A stretch of 64,000 nucleotides of DNA from Pseudomonadota bacterium (GCA_023451375.1 JAEXZS010000045.1:19723-83722); one strand, 5' to 3'; shown: positions 22,141 through 30,984, numbered from the stretch's first letter. Numbers and translations are program-made. Notes: generated by a model from the sequence alone, not told the origin.

Positions 22141-22819
22141 GGCAGAAGTCCTGACGCGAATCCCGTCGCCCTCATCGTCAACCAGGACCACGTCAGTGCC
22201 AAGTGGATCGTGAACCTCGTTGGCGCCGAGGTCTGAGATAGGCGGGACGATCGAGGAAGGGGCTGCGGAAGCGGCCGGAACGGTCGTCTTGCCCGGGCGA
22301 GCTGACTTGGAGACGGGCGGAGCCGGCGTAAAACGGATGTCGAACGTCCAGCGCTCGCCGAGCGGCCTGATCCGGATGACGCCAGCGGCAAGCGCGGCGG
22401 CGTTGGAGCGCCGAAGCGCCGCCAAGGAGCGATACAGGCGGCCGGAGGGACCAAAGGGTCTCGCCAGCGGCTGTACGGGCATCCAGTGGCCCTTCTGGAC
22501 CGTCGGAAGGGCAGGGGAGGGCGGCCAGGGCCTGTTTAGGCGTCATAGCGCGGGGCAGGGCAGGACGCGGCCGCCAAAAGGACACTGAGACCACCCAACC
22601 GCCCATGACAGGAACGCGGCGGGCGAATTCGGCTACGTCGAGGCGCCCGGCGTCTTGATCGAAGTCTTCGAGCGTGGACCACGGTCCCGAGAGGTATTCG
22701 CTGGCGAACTCGACGGGCCGCCCGCCAAGAACCCGACTGGCGTCCTGCGCGGTCGCAGCTCGCCGCGCATGGCTGTCGAAGTCGGCAAAGGTCTCTACGA
22801 CGGGGAAGGTCATGGTCAC
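22138..22819 (-). pseudogene. Hypothetical gene, apparently frameshifted
   Basis: A frame from 22819 (MTMTFPVVETFADFDSHARR) looks coding to about 22490. It then turns Arg-rich in that frame, while another frame that is open from 22543 becomes protein-like (SGRLYRSLAALRRSNAAALA, then IRPLGERWTFDI) and ends at 22138. The switch point appears near GAAGGGCC around 22490. A natural frameshift, a sequencing error or two overlapping genes (second start at 22482) are all possible. No family recognised. It lies between repC and parA. Confidence 0.5.
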
Positions 22820-22865
22820 GCCCTCGAATACTTTGGACGCCAGTGTGACGTCCGGAGGTTGAATC

Positions 22866-24278
22866 TTAGTGAAGTGAGTCCGGCGTGGATACGCGGACGA
22901 GACGTTTCCAGCTGGCCCAGAGATTGACGGTCACAAGGGGATCGTTGAGCCGCGCGACCAGGCCGAGCAGGTAGGCCCGCCGATTTCGAACGTCCGCCGT
23001 GAACTCGGCCAAAAGCGCCGCCACAGCGAAGGCAACTCCGGCGTCGCCGGCGGAATGGCGGCGGATTTCTTCCTTCGTCAGCCCAACACGGCTCGCGGCG
23101 GACTGCCCGTAGGCCACCACAAGGGCCTCGTCGGTCGGGAACATGGGATGGCGCGTGAAGGGGAAGTCCTTCTGGGCGAGGATATCGGGCAGGGCGATGA
23201 TGATGTCGCCTATGGCCGGGGCGTTGACCCGGGGACGTCGGCGGGTAGTTGAGACGGGTGTAATTTCGATGACGGTGACGCTATCCTGGTCATCGTCAGC
23301 AGGATCATCGTCGTAGGTAGCGGATGACTGCCACAAGACCTCGCCATCCTCGGCCAGGGCGTCGGTTTCGGCCGGTGTTGGGTCCGTCGAGGCCGCGTAC
23401 TCCTCTCGGAGAGCCCCTCTACCTAGAGAAGATTCACTAAATAGAATTTTTCTAGGCTGAGTAGGGAGTAATTGGGCGCCGTTTCTGTCAGGCGCGCCGG
23501 ACTCTTCTGTCACCCCGGAAGAACTCCAGACCTGGTGGTCCAGCAGGGCCTCAAGGCGTCCCACGGCTGCGTCGGCTTGGGCGACGGCCATTCGGGCCAT
23601 GTCGAGATCCTTGCCGCGGCGAACCGCCTCGATGGCGCGCAAAGCAGTCTGGGCGAAGTCGTGTTCGTCGCTGGCGAGGAGGACGGCAAGCAGGCTGCGA
23701 ATGCGTGTTGAACGGCAGCTGAGGGTGCGTCGCAGGGCGCGCAGCTCGTGACGATCGACGCGGTCCTGGTCGCGGAGGGCCTCCAGTTCGCGGTATCGGA
23801 CGATCAGCGGACGGAGATCGACCCCGTAGGCCTCTTCTGGCGCGTCCGGCGCGCCGATCCGGTAGCGGGTTCGATCCGGACTGTCCCGGAAGCTGATCCA
23901 GCCCAGCCGGCTCGTCTTCTCACGCCAGCGGGCCAAGGTTCGGCAAGTGACGTCGAGATCCGCCATCAGGTAGGCGTCGGCGTAGGTCGAGATGAGGGCG
24001 AGGCCAGCTGCATCCAGATCGAGGCCCGCCAAGGCGGCCGAAGGCTTGAAGCATTCCACGGGCTGAAGCTTCACCAGGTGATGCAGGAACGCCCGTTCCC
24101 GGGGTTTGAGGCCCATTGCGCGGGCAGGGACGTCCTCCAGGAGGCGGAGGAGACTGGATTTGCTGGCTCCATCCGGCAAACCGGACCACTGGCGCGCGTA
24201 ATCCTCCGCCCGCCGATGGGCAGGCGTGACTGGTCGTAGGCCCCGCGCACCCGCGCTGGCCTGATGATGCGTGAGCAT
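22866..24278 (-). CDS. repC: RepC-type plasmid replication initiator
   Basis: The 470-aa product shows the RepC N-terminal domain: LRLLEDVPARAMGLKPRERAF at about residue 44, then LMADLDVTCRTLARWREKTS and GWISFRDSPDRTRYRIG, a winged-helix recognition region, then DLRPLIVRYREL. The C-terminal part (about 350-470) resembles the RepC C-terminal domain. An acidic low-conservation linker lies between. RepC initiates replication, often at an origin inside its own gene in repABC plasmids. The start at 24278 has a GGGAG box. Here repC is upstream of parA instead of downstream of repAB. Confidence 0.88.
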   Translation of the reverse strand: MLTHHQASAGARGLRPVTPAHRRAEDYARQWSGLPDGASKSSLLRLLEDVPARAMGLKPRERAFLHHLVKLQPVECFKPSAALAGLDLDAAGLALISTYADAYLMADLDVTCRTLARWREKTSRLGWISFRDSPDRTRYRIGAPDAPEEAYGVDLRPLIVRYRELEALRDQDRVDRHELRALRRTLSCRSTRIRSLLAVLLASDEHDFAQTALRAIEAVRRGKDLDMARMAVAQADAAVGRLEALLDHQVWSSSGVTEESGAPDRNGAQLLPTQPRKILFSESSLGRGALREEYAASTDPTPAETDALAEDGEVLWQSSATYDDDPADDDQDSVTVIEITPVSTTRRRPRVNAPAIGDIIIALPDILAQKDFPFTRHPMFPTDEALVVAYGQSAASRVGLTKEEIRRHSAGDAGVAFAVAALLAEFTADVRNRRAYLLGLVARLNDPLVTVNLWASWKRLVRVSTPDSLH

Positions 24279-24325
24279 CGGTCGCTCCCTTATTCAGGGA
24301 GGGATTTCGGGCAAAGCTTCGCCGT

Positions 24326-24346
24326 CGCCCTCAAAGGGCGTTTTTG
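24326..24346 (+). terminator. Plus-strand hairpin with T-run in the repC leader
   Basis: CGCCC and GGGCG arms with a five-base loop are followed by TTTTTGTCTT on the plus strand. It lies in the untranslated leader of repC, antisense to it. It may act with the antisense RNA region below. Confidence 0.5.
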
Positions 24347-24374
24347 TCTTGACGATGGGGGGAGCGAGCGCGCA

Positions 24375-24455
24375 TAAGGGTTCTGCACAATTTAGACCCT
24401 TGCTTTTTTTGAAGCACGCCCGCCGTTCCCTCTGGGGACGGCGGTTTTTCTTTGT
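24375..24455 (+). ncRNA. Putative antisense RNA controlling repC
   Basis: A promoter-like TTGACG (near 24349) and CATAAG (18 bases on) on the plus strand lead into a short region ending in a strong terminator hairpin (GCCGTTCCC/GGGGACGGC, then TTTTTCTTT, 24426-24452). The transcript would be antisense to the repC leader. In repABC plasmids a counter-transcribed RNA at the equivalent place lowers RepC synthesis. Inferred from layout only. Confidence 0.45.
24426..24452 (+). terminator. Intrinsic terminator of the putative antisense RNA
   Basis: A GC-rich stem closed by GCCGT/ACGGC with an interior CCC/GGG is followed by TTTTTCTTT on the plus strand. Confidence 0.65.
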
Positions 24456-24518
24456 CTGGACCCCTCCGACTCGCTTGGTGGTGCGGTCATGGGACGGCGC
24501 CCCACGATTCGCGTCAAG

Positions 24519-24541
24519 TTTTCCCAACAGCAATTGGGAAA
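24519..24541. repeat. Inverted repeat upstream of repC
   Basis: TTTCCCAA and TTGGGAAA are separated by six bases, in the locally AT-rich stretch between the antisense RNA and the 122-aa gene. A possible operator or partition site; it does not match the usual repABC parS consensus. Confidence 0.45.
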
Positions 24542-24635
24542 CAGGGGCAAGGAGCGGCCGAATGGGTTAACGCCAAGTTACAATTCGGCGGTATGTTTGA
24601 GTCCTGGAAAGGCCCCGGCGAGGGGTATGCAGCCG

Positions 24636-25004
24636 CTAGGCGGCGCGCGCTCCGCTCAGGTCGGCGGAGAGATGTGACCGCGTGGACACGCCTTCGAGGC
24701 GCGAAGGCGCCCGAAGATCTGCGGTGGCCGAATAGATCAACGAGCCCAGGTCGGCCTGCTGGTCTTTGGCGATTTCTTTGAGCGCATCGACGAAATGCCG
24801 CTTGAAGGCGAGGTCAACGCGGCTTCCCGACAGAGGCTGGCGCGAGATGCCGGCGGCAAAACCGTTGGCGACACAACGCTGTAGGCGGCGCTCGACAACG
24901 GCCGACACTGATCGCAGGCCGAGGGCTTCCCGTTCAGCCTTCAGCCCAGCGATGACGCTTTGGGGAAGGCGGGCGGCAACATTGGCGTGGGTTTTGTCGG
25001 ACAC
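24636..25004 (-). CDS. Small DNA-binding-like protein, 122 aa
   Basis: A GTG start at 25004 with AGAGG eight bases upstream is preferred over GTG at 25013. The N-terminus (THANVAARLPQSVIAGLKAE, then ALGLRSVSAVVERRLQR) resembles a ribbon-helix-helix protein with a beta strand followed by two helices. It lies upstream of repC, with the same orientation. It may regulate replication (inference). Confidence 0.6.
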   Translation of the reverse strand: MSDKTHANVAARLPQSVIAGLKAEREALGLRSVSAVVERRLQRCVANGFAAGISRQPLSGSRVDLAFKRHFVDALKEIAKDQQADLGSLIYSATADLRAPSRLEGVSTRSHLSADLSGARAA

Positions 25005-25206
25005 GAACAGCACCTCTCGCCCACACTATGCGGTGAGTTACGCCCTGAAACAAGGGCTGGGACAGTGTCTGGACATGCGAAAGTGAGGACTGCGATCAGC
25101 CCCGTGCGGATCACCATTAGCGCCGTGCGGAGCCGCGCGCAATATAGAGGCAAAGCATGAATCCAACGACATACGTCGGTTCTTGCGACTCCGCTGAAAA
25201 CTACGC
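25005..25206. other. Non-coding stretch with a short direct repeat
   Basis: CCGTGCGGA occurs twice 21 bases apart (25102 and 25123). No gene is visible. It probably contains the promoter of the 122-aa gene. Confidence 0.4.
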
Positions 25207-26259
25207 TTAGGCGGCCTCTCCTTTGGAGATGAGGAGGATCATGAGGCTGGCGACGCTGCGGGGACGGCCGCCGGCATAGAACAGGCTCGGGTTTGCGGAG
25301 GCAGCGCGAGGGAAGAGCCCCGCCGCTGATCTGGCCGGATCATGCGCGTTGGCGCGCAGGAGGCTCACAGCTCCGCCGGAGCCGAGGAAGTGGGCCATAT
25401 ACAGCTCGCCGTCGCGCGGCGGCCGACGCAGGTAGGAGCGCAGGGCGCTCGCGTTCTCGCGCGTGAACTCGCCGGCGAGATATGCGGAAAGCTGGGCGTC
25501 ATAGCGCAGCGCGAGGATCTGGCGGCGCACGACGCGGTCGTTCACGAAGGGCTCGCCGTTTCGATCAAGGTGGATTTGAGAGGCGAGGTGACCGAGGCCA
25601 TAGGATGCGCCGTGGCGACGCACGGTGAGCAACCAGGTCGTTTCGATGAACTGATAGAGGCCCGCCGCCGTGGACGTCGCCGCCCTGGCCGAGGGGTCAA
25701 ATGACGATTCCCGCTTGGCCGCCCGCCACAGATAGCCGTGCGATACGCCCGACCGCTCGGCCGCGGCCTGGATGGCGAACTGGACGTGAGCCGCCGGCGT
25801 CGACGATCGCGACGAAGCGCGGCGGGTCCGGGGCGCGCGAGCTGCTCGAGACAGGTAGCGTTGGAAACTGAAGGCCTGGACCGGCGCGGCGGGCCGCGTC
25901 GCGCCAGGTTCCGAGAATGCGGCGAAGGTCGAGGCGACCTTGGCGGCAATCAGGGGATCGAGCGGAGCGGCGGCGTCCGGAGCGGTCGGGACATGGGGCA
26001 GGGCCCGGCCGACGAGCCGGCTGGCGTCGGCCTCTGCGCGGATCGCGCGCGCCACTGGATCCGCAGCGAGCATATCGAGGGTGGGCGTGGGGTCAGTGAG
26101 GAGGTCCAGCCCGGGGCCGTCGCGCACGGCCGCGAACGCCGCCGCCTCGATCTCCGAATGAGAACGAAGCCCGTGAGCGCTGGCGGACAAGGCGAGCGCC
26201 GATACGGCGCAGGCGACAATGGCGAAGGCCGAAGGTCGGCCGAGAAGGTTCTGTTTCAT
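25207..26259 (-). CDS. Lytic transglycosylase (SLT domain), exported
   Basis: The 350-aa product has a signal peptide (FAIVACAVSALALSASAHGL). The SLT domain lies at about residues 165-225: SGVSHGYLWRAAKRESSFDP with the catalytic Glu in KRESSF, then TSTAAGLYQFIETTWL. The C-terminal half is specific to this plasmid or phage-type subgroup. It opens peptidoglycan for the secretion apparatus. The start at 26259 overlaps a conserved hairpin element also found before the Mrr-like gene; a start at 26271 is possible. Confidence 0.9.
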   Translation of the reverse strand: MKQNLLGRPSAFAIVACAVSALALSASAHGLRSHSEIEAAAFAAVRDGPGLDLLTDPTPTLDMLAADPVARAIRAEADASRLVGRALPHVPTAPDAAAPLDPLIAAKVASTFAAFSEPGATRPAAPVQAFSFQRYLSRAARAPRTRRASSRSSTPAAHVQFAIQAAAERSGVSHGYLWRAAKRESSFDPSARAATSTAAGLYQFIETTWLLTVRRHGASYGLGHLASQIHLDRNGEPFVNDRVVRRQILALRYDAQLSAYLAGEFTRENASALRSYLRRPPRDGELYMAHFLGSGGAVSLLRANAHDPARSAAGLFPRAASANPSLFYAGGRPRSVASLMILLISKGEAA

Positions 26260-26302
26260 CTCTGCATCCATGGGGTGGGGGATGCAGGGATCGGACTGAC
26301 AG
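26260..26302 (-). promoter_or_regulatory. Conserved hairpin element before the transglycosylase gene
   Basis: On the minus strand CTGCATCC and GGATGCAG pair around a C-rich loop, with GCTGTCAGTCCGATC upstream. Sequence and spacing match 16274-16318. It is adjacent to the start codon and includes the likely ribosome binding site. Confidence 0.6.
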
Positions 26303-26356
26303 CGCGGGCCTTTTCGCACACCGGCCCCGTCGCGCGCAACCCAAGGCCCACAAGGG

Positions 26357-26386
26357 CAAAAAAAGGGGCCAGCCGAAGCTGACCCC
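26357..26386 (-). terminator. Intrinsic terminator
   Basis: GGGGTCAGC and GCTGGCCCC around TTCG are followed by seven T residues on the minus strand. It ends the transcript of the 137-aa gene. Confidence 0.85.
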
Positions 26387-26434
26387 CAAGGTGGCCTGTT
26401 CAGAGTGGTCCAGGCTCGATGCGACGGATGCGGG

Positions 26435-26848
26435 CTAGTCGAGGCCAGCCGGCGAATGGAAGACGTGGAACCCGGCTTCGGCCAAGTGTTCCAACGGTTG
26501 AGCGCGAGGCACAGTCTGCCCGATCAACTGACCAACCTGGGCGGCGGCGTCGGCGAGCGTCTGCGTCTCGCTGAGGCCGAGGACGGCGTAACGGGCTGCA
26601 AGGCGGTCAGCGCCGTCCATCGGAACGAGCCGAAAACGTCGGCTCGGAACGTCCGCCCGAACGGCGGCAATGAAGGCAGTTGAAGGCTGTTCCGCGAGGG
26701 CGGCCGAGGAGGCGCGCTCGATCAGGGTACGCAGGGCGGCGGCCTTGGCGGGATGCTGGGCGATCTCGGCCGACACGCTCAGACGGCGAAGGGCGATGGA
26801 CACCAAGGTCGCCTGGTGCGCGTCGTCGATAGGGATGCAACGGGACAT
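26435..26848 (-). CDS. Hypothetical protein, 137 aa
   Basis: A helical protein (TLVSIALRRLSVSAEIAQHP) without a recognised family. The start at 26848 has only a weak site. It lies 52 bases downstream of the ParB-like gene and shares its terminator, so the two are probably cotranscribed. Confidence 0.6.
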   Translation of the reverse strand: MSRCIPIDDAHQATLVSIALRRLSVSAEIAQHPAKAAALRTLIERASSAALAEQPSTAFIAAVRADVPSRRFRLVPMDGADRLAARYAVLGLSETQTLADAAAQVGQLIGQTVPRAQPLEHLAEAGFHVFHSPAGLD

Positions 26849-26900
26849 AGGGGATTCCGACAAGAGTAGGGGAGGGGGCCGAAGCCCCCTCCGCAAGGGT

Positions 26901-28847
26901 TCAGTCCTCGGCGCCCGCTTCGGCGTCCTCGCCCTGGATGAACTCGTCATCCGCGAAATCATCGTCATCAACGGCCCCGGCCGGTCCAGCCCCGATATCA
27001 GCCTTGTTGTTGCTGGGTGACAGGGTCGGTTCCGCCAGGGTCGCCAGCATCGGCGGGGTCCAGCGGTGTTTGGCGGCGTTCCGGGCCACGATCTCGACCA
27101 GTCCCGTGCGCTTCTCCTTGGCGAACGGCTCGGCGTCCATGCCCATATCGGTGATCGCCTGCGTCAGAGCCTTCTTGCCCGCGCCCTTGAGGAACTCCGC
27201 ATCCGGCGTCCAGCGCTCGGCCATATCGACCTTGGCGTGAGCGGCGATGAGCCCCAGCTGGGCCCACGCGCGAGGCCGCCGATAGTCAGCCCGGCTCTCG
27301 ACGGCGTTCAACTGGCAGGCCACGCAGAGCGCCAGAAGCTCGGCCGTTTCCCCCGCGCTCAGGGCGACGACGTAGGGGAAGAACTCCAGATAGGTCGAAG
27401 GCAGACGCTCATCCCAAGCGGCATAGAGGTCCTCATACTCGCGATCCCCCTTGACCGTGATCCCCTCGGCCGGTTCGGCGCCCGCCTTCGCGAAGGACAA
27501 GGCATAGCCGTGGTCAGAACGGTTCCGCAGAACCATCCAGCCTTGGTGGGCGACCATCGTGTCATAGGCGACGGCCGGGTTGACGGCGACGGCGTTGCGA
27601 ACGGCGGTCGTGGCGATACGGGTCATCCGCTGGTGGCCTTCGTGGCCGAACGCGGGCTTCTCCTTCGCCTTGGCGGTCCCGCCCCCGCTCTGCGCGGTGG
27701 CCCGGAAGTAGGCGCGCTCGATCGTCAGCTTCCCGCCGTGTTGCAGGATCAGGAACACAGTCCCCGCCGCCTTTTGCTCGTCGGTCCAGACCTCAAGCGT
27801 TTCCGTCAGCTTGCGCAGTTCTTCGCTGGCCACGGCCCGATCCAACGCGCCGATATCGTGGTCGTTGCTGATCGCCCGAAGTTCGGCCATCCGCGCCGCT
27901 TCGGCCTCGGTCGCGTCACGCCGCGCCGGATACTGCCGGCGCTGACCGCCCTCGTAGCCATAGGACTTCTGCGCCACCTCCACATTGGCCCATCCTTCGG
28001 CCCGAACCGCTTCAACGGCCTCGTTCAGCTTGTCCTGGGCGAGTTGGTGGGCGAGAGCGCTGTCAGCCCATGCCGCCGTGGTATCGTCCCCATCCTGAAA
28101 CAGGTCGATGACGAACGTGCCGCCCGCCGCCGCATAGGCGTCTCGTCCGACAAAGAGTGCGATCCGATCCGACGCCTCGAGAGTGCTGTCCAGCAGCATC
28201 GAGCGCACGTTCCAGTCGCTGATGTGGCGTTGACCCTCGAAGCGACCCCAGACCTGCAGCTGCCGCTCATGATCGTCCGTCAGGGTGAAAGCCTGCAGGG
28301 TGTCGATGTCGAACCGACCGGCGAAGAACGCTTCCAGGACGGCGGGGGCCACATGCGACAGGCTCAGAAGCTGCGCGACACGCTTGCGGGTCGAACCCGT
28401 CACCGCTGCGATCTCGGTCGCGTCCAGCCCCTTGGCCGAAAGGGCGCTGTAGGCCGACAGTTCTTCCTGAACCGTCATCGCCTCGCGCTGCGCGTTCTCG
28501 GCCAGACTGATTTCGAGGGCCACGGCCTTGGGCTTCAGGACGAAACTGACCCCGAGCGCCTGAATGTCGGCCGGGAGACGCTTCTCCTTCTTCAGCCGTT
28601 CGAGCGACCGCAGCCGCCGCCGCCCGGCGGTAACGTAGTGGACACCGTCCTCTTCATAGCCGACCAGAGGATTCAGCAGCCCCACGGGGGAGGCGATGGA
28701 GTCGCACAGTCCGCTGATGTCGTCTTGGGCGGGCTTGCTGTTGGCCCGAACGTTCTCAGGCGCAACCTTTAACTTCGCGCCCAGGCGCACCCGGATGGTG
28801 CCGGAAACTTCGGTCGCCGAAGCGGTATCAATAGGGGTCATTTGCAT
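26901..28847 (-). CDS. Large ParB/RepB-like nuclease-domain protein
   Basis: The 648-aa product starts with a ParB domain: VAPENVRANSKP, LLNPLVGYEEDGVHYVTAGRR (the GRRR box near residue 75) and LAENAQREAMTVQEELSAY. A helix-turn-helix follows (GLDATEIAAVTGSTRKRVAQ). The C-terminal 350 residues are unique and end in a strongly acidic tail (DDDDFADDEFIQGEDAEAG). Ordinary ParB proteins have about 300 residues, so this belongs to the enlarged plasmid type often not adjacent to parA. The start at 28847 has AAGGA. A GGAGGGGGC/GCCCCCTCC hairpin at 26873-26894 follows the stop. Confidence 0.85.
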   Translation of the reverse strand: MQMTPIDTASATEVSGTIRVRLGAKLKVAPENVRANSKPAQDDISGLCDSIASPVGLLNPLVGYEEDGVHYVTAGRRRLRSLERLKKEKRLPADIQALGVSFVLKPKAVALEISLAENAQREAMTVQEELSAYSALSAKGLDATEIAAVTGSTRKRVAQLLSLSHVAPAVLEAFFAGRFDIDTLQAFTLTDDHERQLQVWGRFEGQRHISDWNVRSMLLDSTLEASDRIALFVGRDAYAAAGGTFVIDLFQDGDDTTAAWADSALAHQLAQDKLNEAVEAVRAEGWANVEVAQKSYGYEGGQRRQYPARRDATEAEAARMAELRAISNDHDIGALDRAVASEELRKLTETLEVWTDEQKAAGTVFLILQHGGKLTIERAYFRATAQSGGGTAKAKEKPAFGHEGHQRMTRIATTAVRNAVAVNPAVAYDTMVAHQGWMVLRNRSDHGYALSFAKAGAEPAEGITVKGDREYEDLYAAWDERLPSTYLEFFPYVVALSAGETAELLALCVACQLNAVESRADYRRPRAWAQLGLIAAHAKVDMAERWTPDAEFLKGAGKKALTQAITDMGMDAEPFAKEKRTGLVEIVARNAAKHRWTPPMLATLAEPTLSPSNNKADIGAGPAGAVDDDDFADDEFIQGEDAEAGAED

Positions 28848-28853
28848 CGTCAT

Positions 28854-29300
28854 CGTCCTTGTTTTTGATTGGACGCAGACGGTTCCCAAGCCTCGCGATG
28901 CCCACGCCAGAGACAATCTCCGGCCTTTCCAATTTCAGCACCGCAGGAACGACTTAATCGAAACACGCCCGCGCGAGTTTCCGGAGCGCGGGCGGCAAAG
29001 CCGCGCGCTTAGGGGGGTGAAACACGTCACGGACCGAGAGGCCCGGAGGGGGATCACCCGGCCTGCAGGCGCGAAGCGGCGAAGGCTGGGGATACCGGGC
29101 CTTCTCGCCCCCGCCCGTCAGGGCGAGGGGTCGTCTTGACGTGTGAGGGGGCGGCCCCCCTCCAATGCCGACTGCAACGCCGAGGAATGCGCGAGCGCAG
29201 CGAGCCCCTCTCCCGCCGGCCGCGCCAGCGGAGATAGGCGGGATATCTAGCCGTGGCGGGGACGATAGGGCAGGAGGAACGACGAACAATCGGAGGTCAA
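28854..29300. other. Non-coding stretch between divergent genes
   Basis: About 450 bp separate the ParB-like gene and the TPR-like gene. No convincing gene or recognised element is seen; several GC-rich inverted segments are present. Divergent promoters are expected. Confidence 0.45.
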
Positions 29301-30044
29301 ATGGAGTCGATGGATGCTGGTGCACGCCAGCTGCGGGCGCAGGAAGTCCTGGCCGAGGGGCTGGTAAGCGGCCGAGCGCTGGAGGAAATCCTCGGTGTCG
29401 AGGCGGCGCTGCAGATCGATCCCCGATGTCCCGATGCGCTGATTGTCCTGGCGGATCAGGAAGAGGTCCGCCGGCTGGCCAGCGCGCCCTATGTGCGTCT
29501 GGCGCTGGCGCATCTTGCGCATGACGAGGCCTGGAATCGCGTCAGGGCCCGGCAGAAGGTGATGGCCCCGCCGAAACGCGATGTCTTCGACATGGTGGAG
29601 GCTCGCCCGTACCTCCGGGCCGCGATCCTGCTGGCGGGCTGTCTGGCGGAGACCGGCCACGCCGATCTGGCGCGCGGGATTTATCGCAGGGTGATGCGTC
29701 AGCAGCCTCGCGACAGCATGGGCGCGAGGTATCTGCTCGCGATCCTGGACGTGCGCACCGGTGATGACGCGGCCTTCGAGCGCCGCCGGCCTCAGTTTGA
29801 GGGCGACGAGCATCCGGCGTGGGTTTTGACGGATTTGCTGGCGGCCCATCGTCGCGGGGACGCGGAGAGAATGGGAAAGGCGTTAGAAATCGCGCGGCGT
29901 CGCTATCCGGAGATCGTCGCAATGGTGGCTGATATTGCCGACGCCGATCGGAGTGAAGCGCTCGAATGGCGAAGCAGCGAGTTGCACTCGCTATGGCGGG
30001 CGAACCCGCCCGCGCAGAGGTGGTTGAGAGAATTGTTGGCGTAG
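29301..30044 (+). CDS. Helical-repeat protein, 247 aa
   Basis: The start at 29301 has a GGAGG box. The product consists of alpha-helical pairs resembling TPR or ST7-type repeats (AILLAGCLAETGHADLARGIYRRVMRQQPRDS; the total pattern runs from about residue 100 to 200). Similar proteins are common in alphaproteobacteria. A protein-interaction role is likely; partner unknown. Confidence 0.65.
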   Translation: MESMDAGARQLRAQEVLAEGLVSGRALEEILGVEAALQIDPRCPDALIVLADQEEVRRLASAPYVRLALAHLAHDEAWNRVRARQKVMAPPKRDVFDMVEARPYLRAAILLAGCLAETGHADLARGIYRRVMRQQPRDSMGARYLLAILDVRTGDDAAFERRRPQFEGDEHPAWVLTDLLAAHRRGDAERMGKALEIARRRYPEIVAMVADIADADRSEALEWRSSELHSLWRANPPAQRWLRELLA

Positions 30045-30048
30045 CCGG

Positions 30049-30966
30049 CTAGGCCGCGAGCTGCATCACGGGGATGCCACGCGCACGGGCCTTGTCGATC
30101 ATGTTCATGGTCACGCCGTTGCCGGGCCCGGCGACGACGCCGGCAGGCAGTTGATCGAGCATCACATCGTTTCGCTTGAACGGGGCCGCCTTGTCGTGGC
30201 GGTTCCAGTCAGGCTTGAACGGAATCTGAGTGACGCCCCGGCTATTGGCCCAGCACGCTGCGATGCGTTCTCCGCCTTTGGGTGTGGCACCGTGGATCAG
30301 GATCATATCGGGGTGTTTTTCCCGAACGCGATCGAGAGCGGCGAAGATCTTGTCGTGGTCGTTGAAGTCTGGGCCTGCAGTGAAGGCAATGATGGTGCCC
30401 TGTGGGACCAGGACCGCGTTGTCGGCCCGGGCCTTGGCGTTCATGAAATCGCGGCTGTCGATCATGGCCGACGTAACCGTCTTGCGGTTGACCATCGAGC
30501 CGGCCGCCGGCCGCCACGCGGATCCGGTGTGCTGGGCGAACAGCTGAGCGGCGGTGTCGCGGACAAATTCGAAGGCGTTCCGCTGCTCGACAAGGCTGAT
30601 CCCCTCCGCCGTTAGGCGCTCCAACTCGACTGAGCGGACCTCCGAGCCATTCTGCTCCATCATTGAGCGGCGCTGCGCCTGTTCGTTGTCATCGAGCACC
30701 CGGCCGACCCGATCGACCTTGCGGTGGAAGATGTTGGTGAACTGCCAGAGGATGTCGGACGTCTCCACCTCGAGGCGCGTGTCGTTGAGCATCCATCCGA
30801 TTGCGTCGAAGGCGTCAGCGAGCGCCTGTCGGCAAACGTCCGCTTCCGGAAGTGGACGGGGATCTTGTTCATCGCCGATGGGCCGGTAGCCCGTCAGGGC
30901 GAGCTCGTCGAGCAACGCGGCCGTAGGACTGATGTCCTGGGCGGGATGGGGATCGGGGTTCAACAT
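30049..30966 (-). CDS. DUF2493 (SLOG superfamily) protein
   Basis: The 305-aa product ends in a SLOG-type domain (about residues 185-300): IAFTAGPDFNDHDKIFAAL, then MILIHGATPKGGERIAACWA and GVTQIPFKPDW. SLOG domains bind nucleotide-derived ligands or nucleic acid and are frequent in plasmid stress and defence genes. The N-terminal half (residues 1-180) is helical and specific to this plasmid type. The start at 30966 has GGAGG and is preceded by a class II leader. Confidence 0.85.
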   Translation of the reverse strand: MLNPDPHPAQDISPTAALLDELALTGYRPIGDEQDPRPLPEADVCRQALADAFDAIGWMLNDTRLEVETSDILWQFTNIFHRKVDRVGRVLDDNEQAQRRSMMEQNGSEVRSVELERLTAEGISLVEQRNAFEFVRDTAAQLFAQHTGSAWRPAAGSMVNRKTVTSAMIDSRDFMNAKARADNAVLVPQGTIIAFTAGPDFNDHDKIFAALDRVREKHPDMILIHGATPKGGERIAACWANSRGVTQIPFKPDWNRHDKAAPFKRNDVMLDQLPAGVVAGPGNGVTMNMIDKARARGIPVMQLAA

Positions 30967-30984
30967 GGCGAGTCCTCCTTGTGG

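Noticed and set aside
27066..28772. A 568-codon plus-strand frame opposite the ParB-like gene
   Set aside because: Antisense shadow of a gene with clear domains; composition not protein-like.
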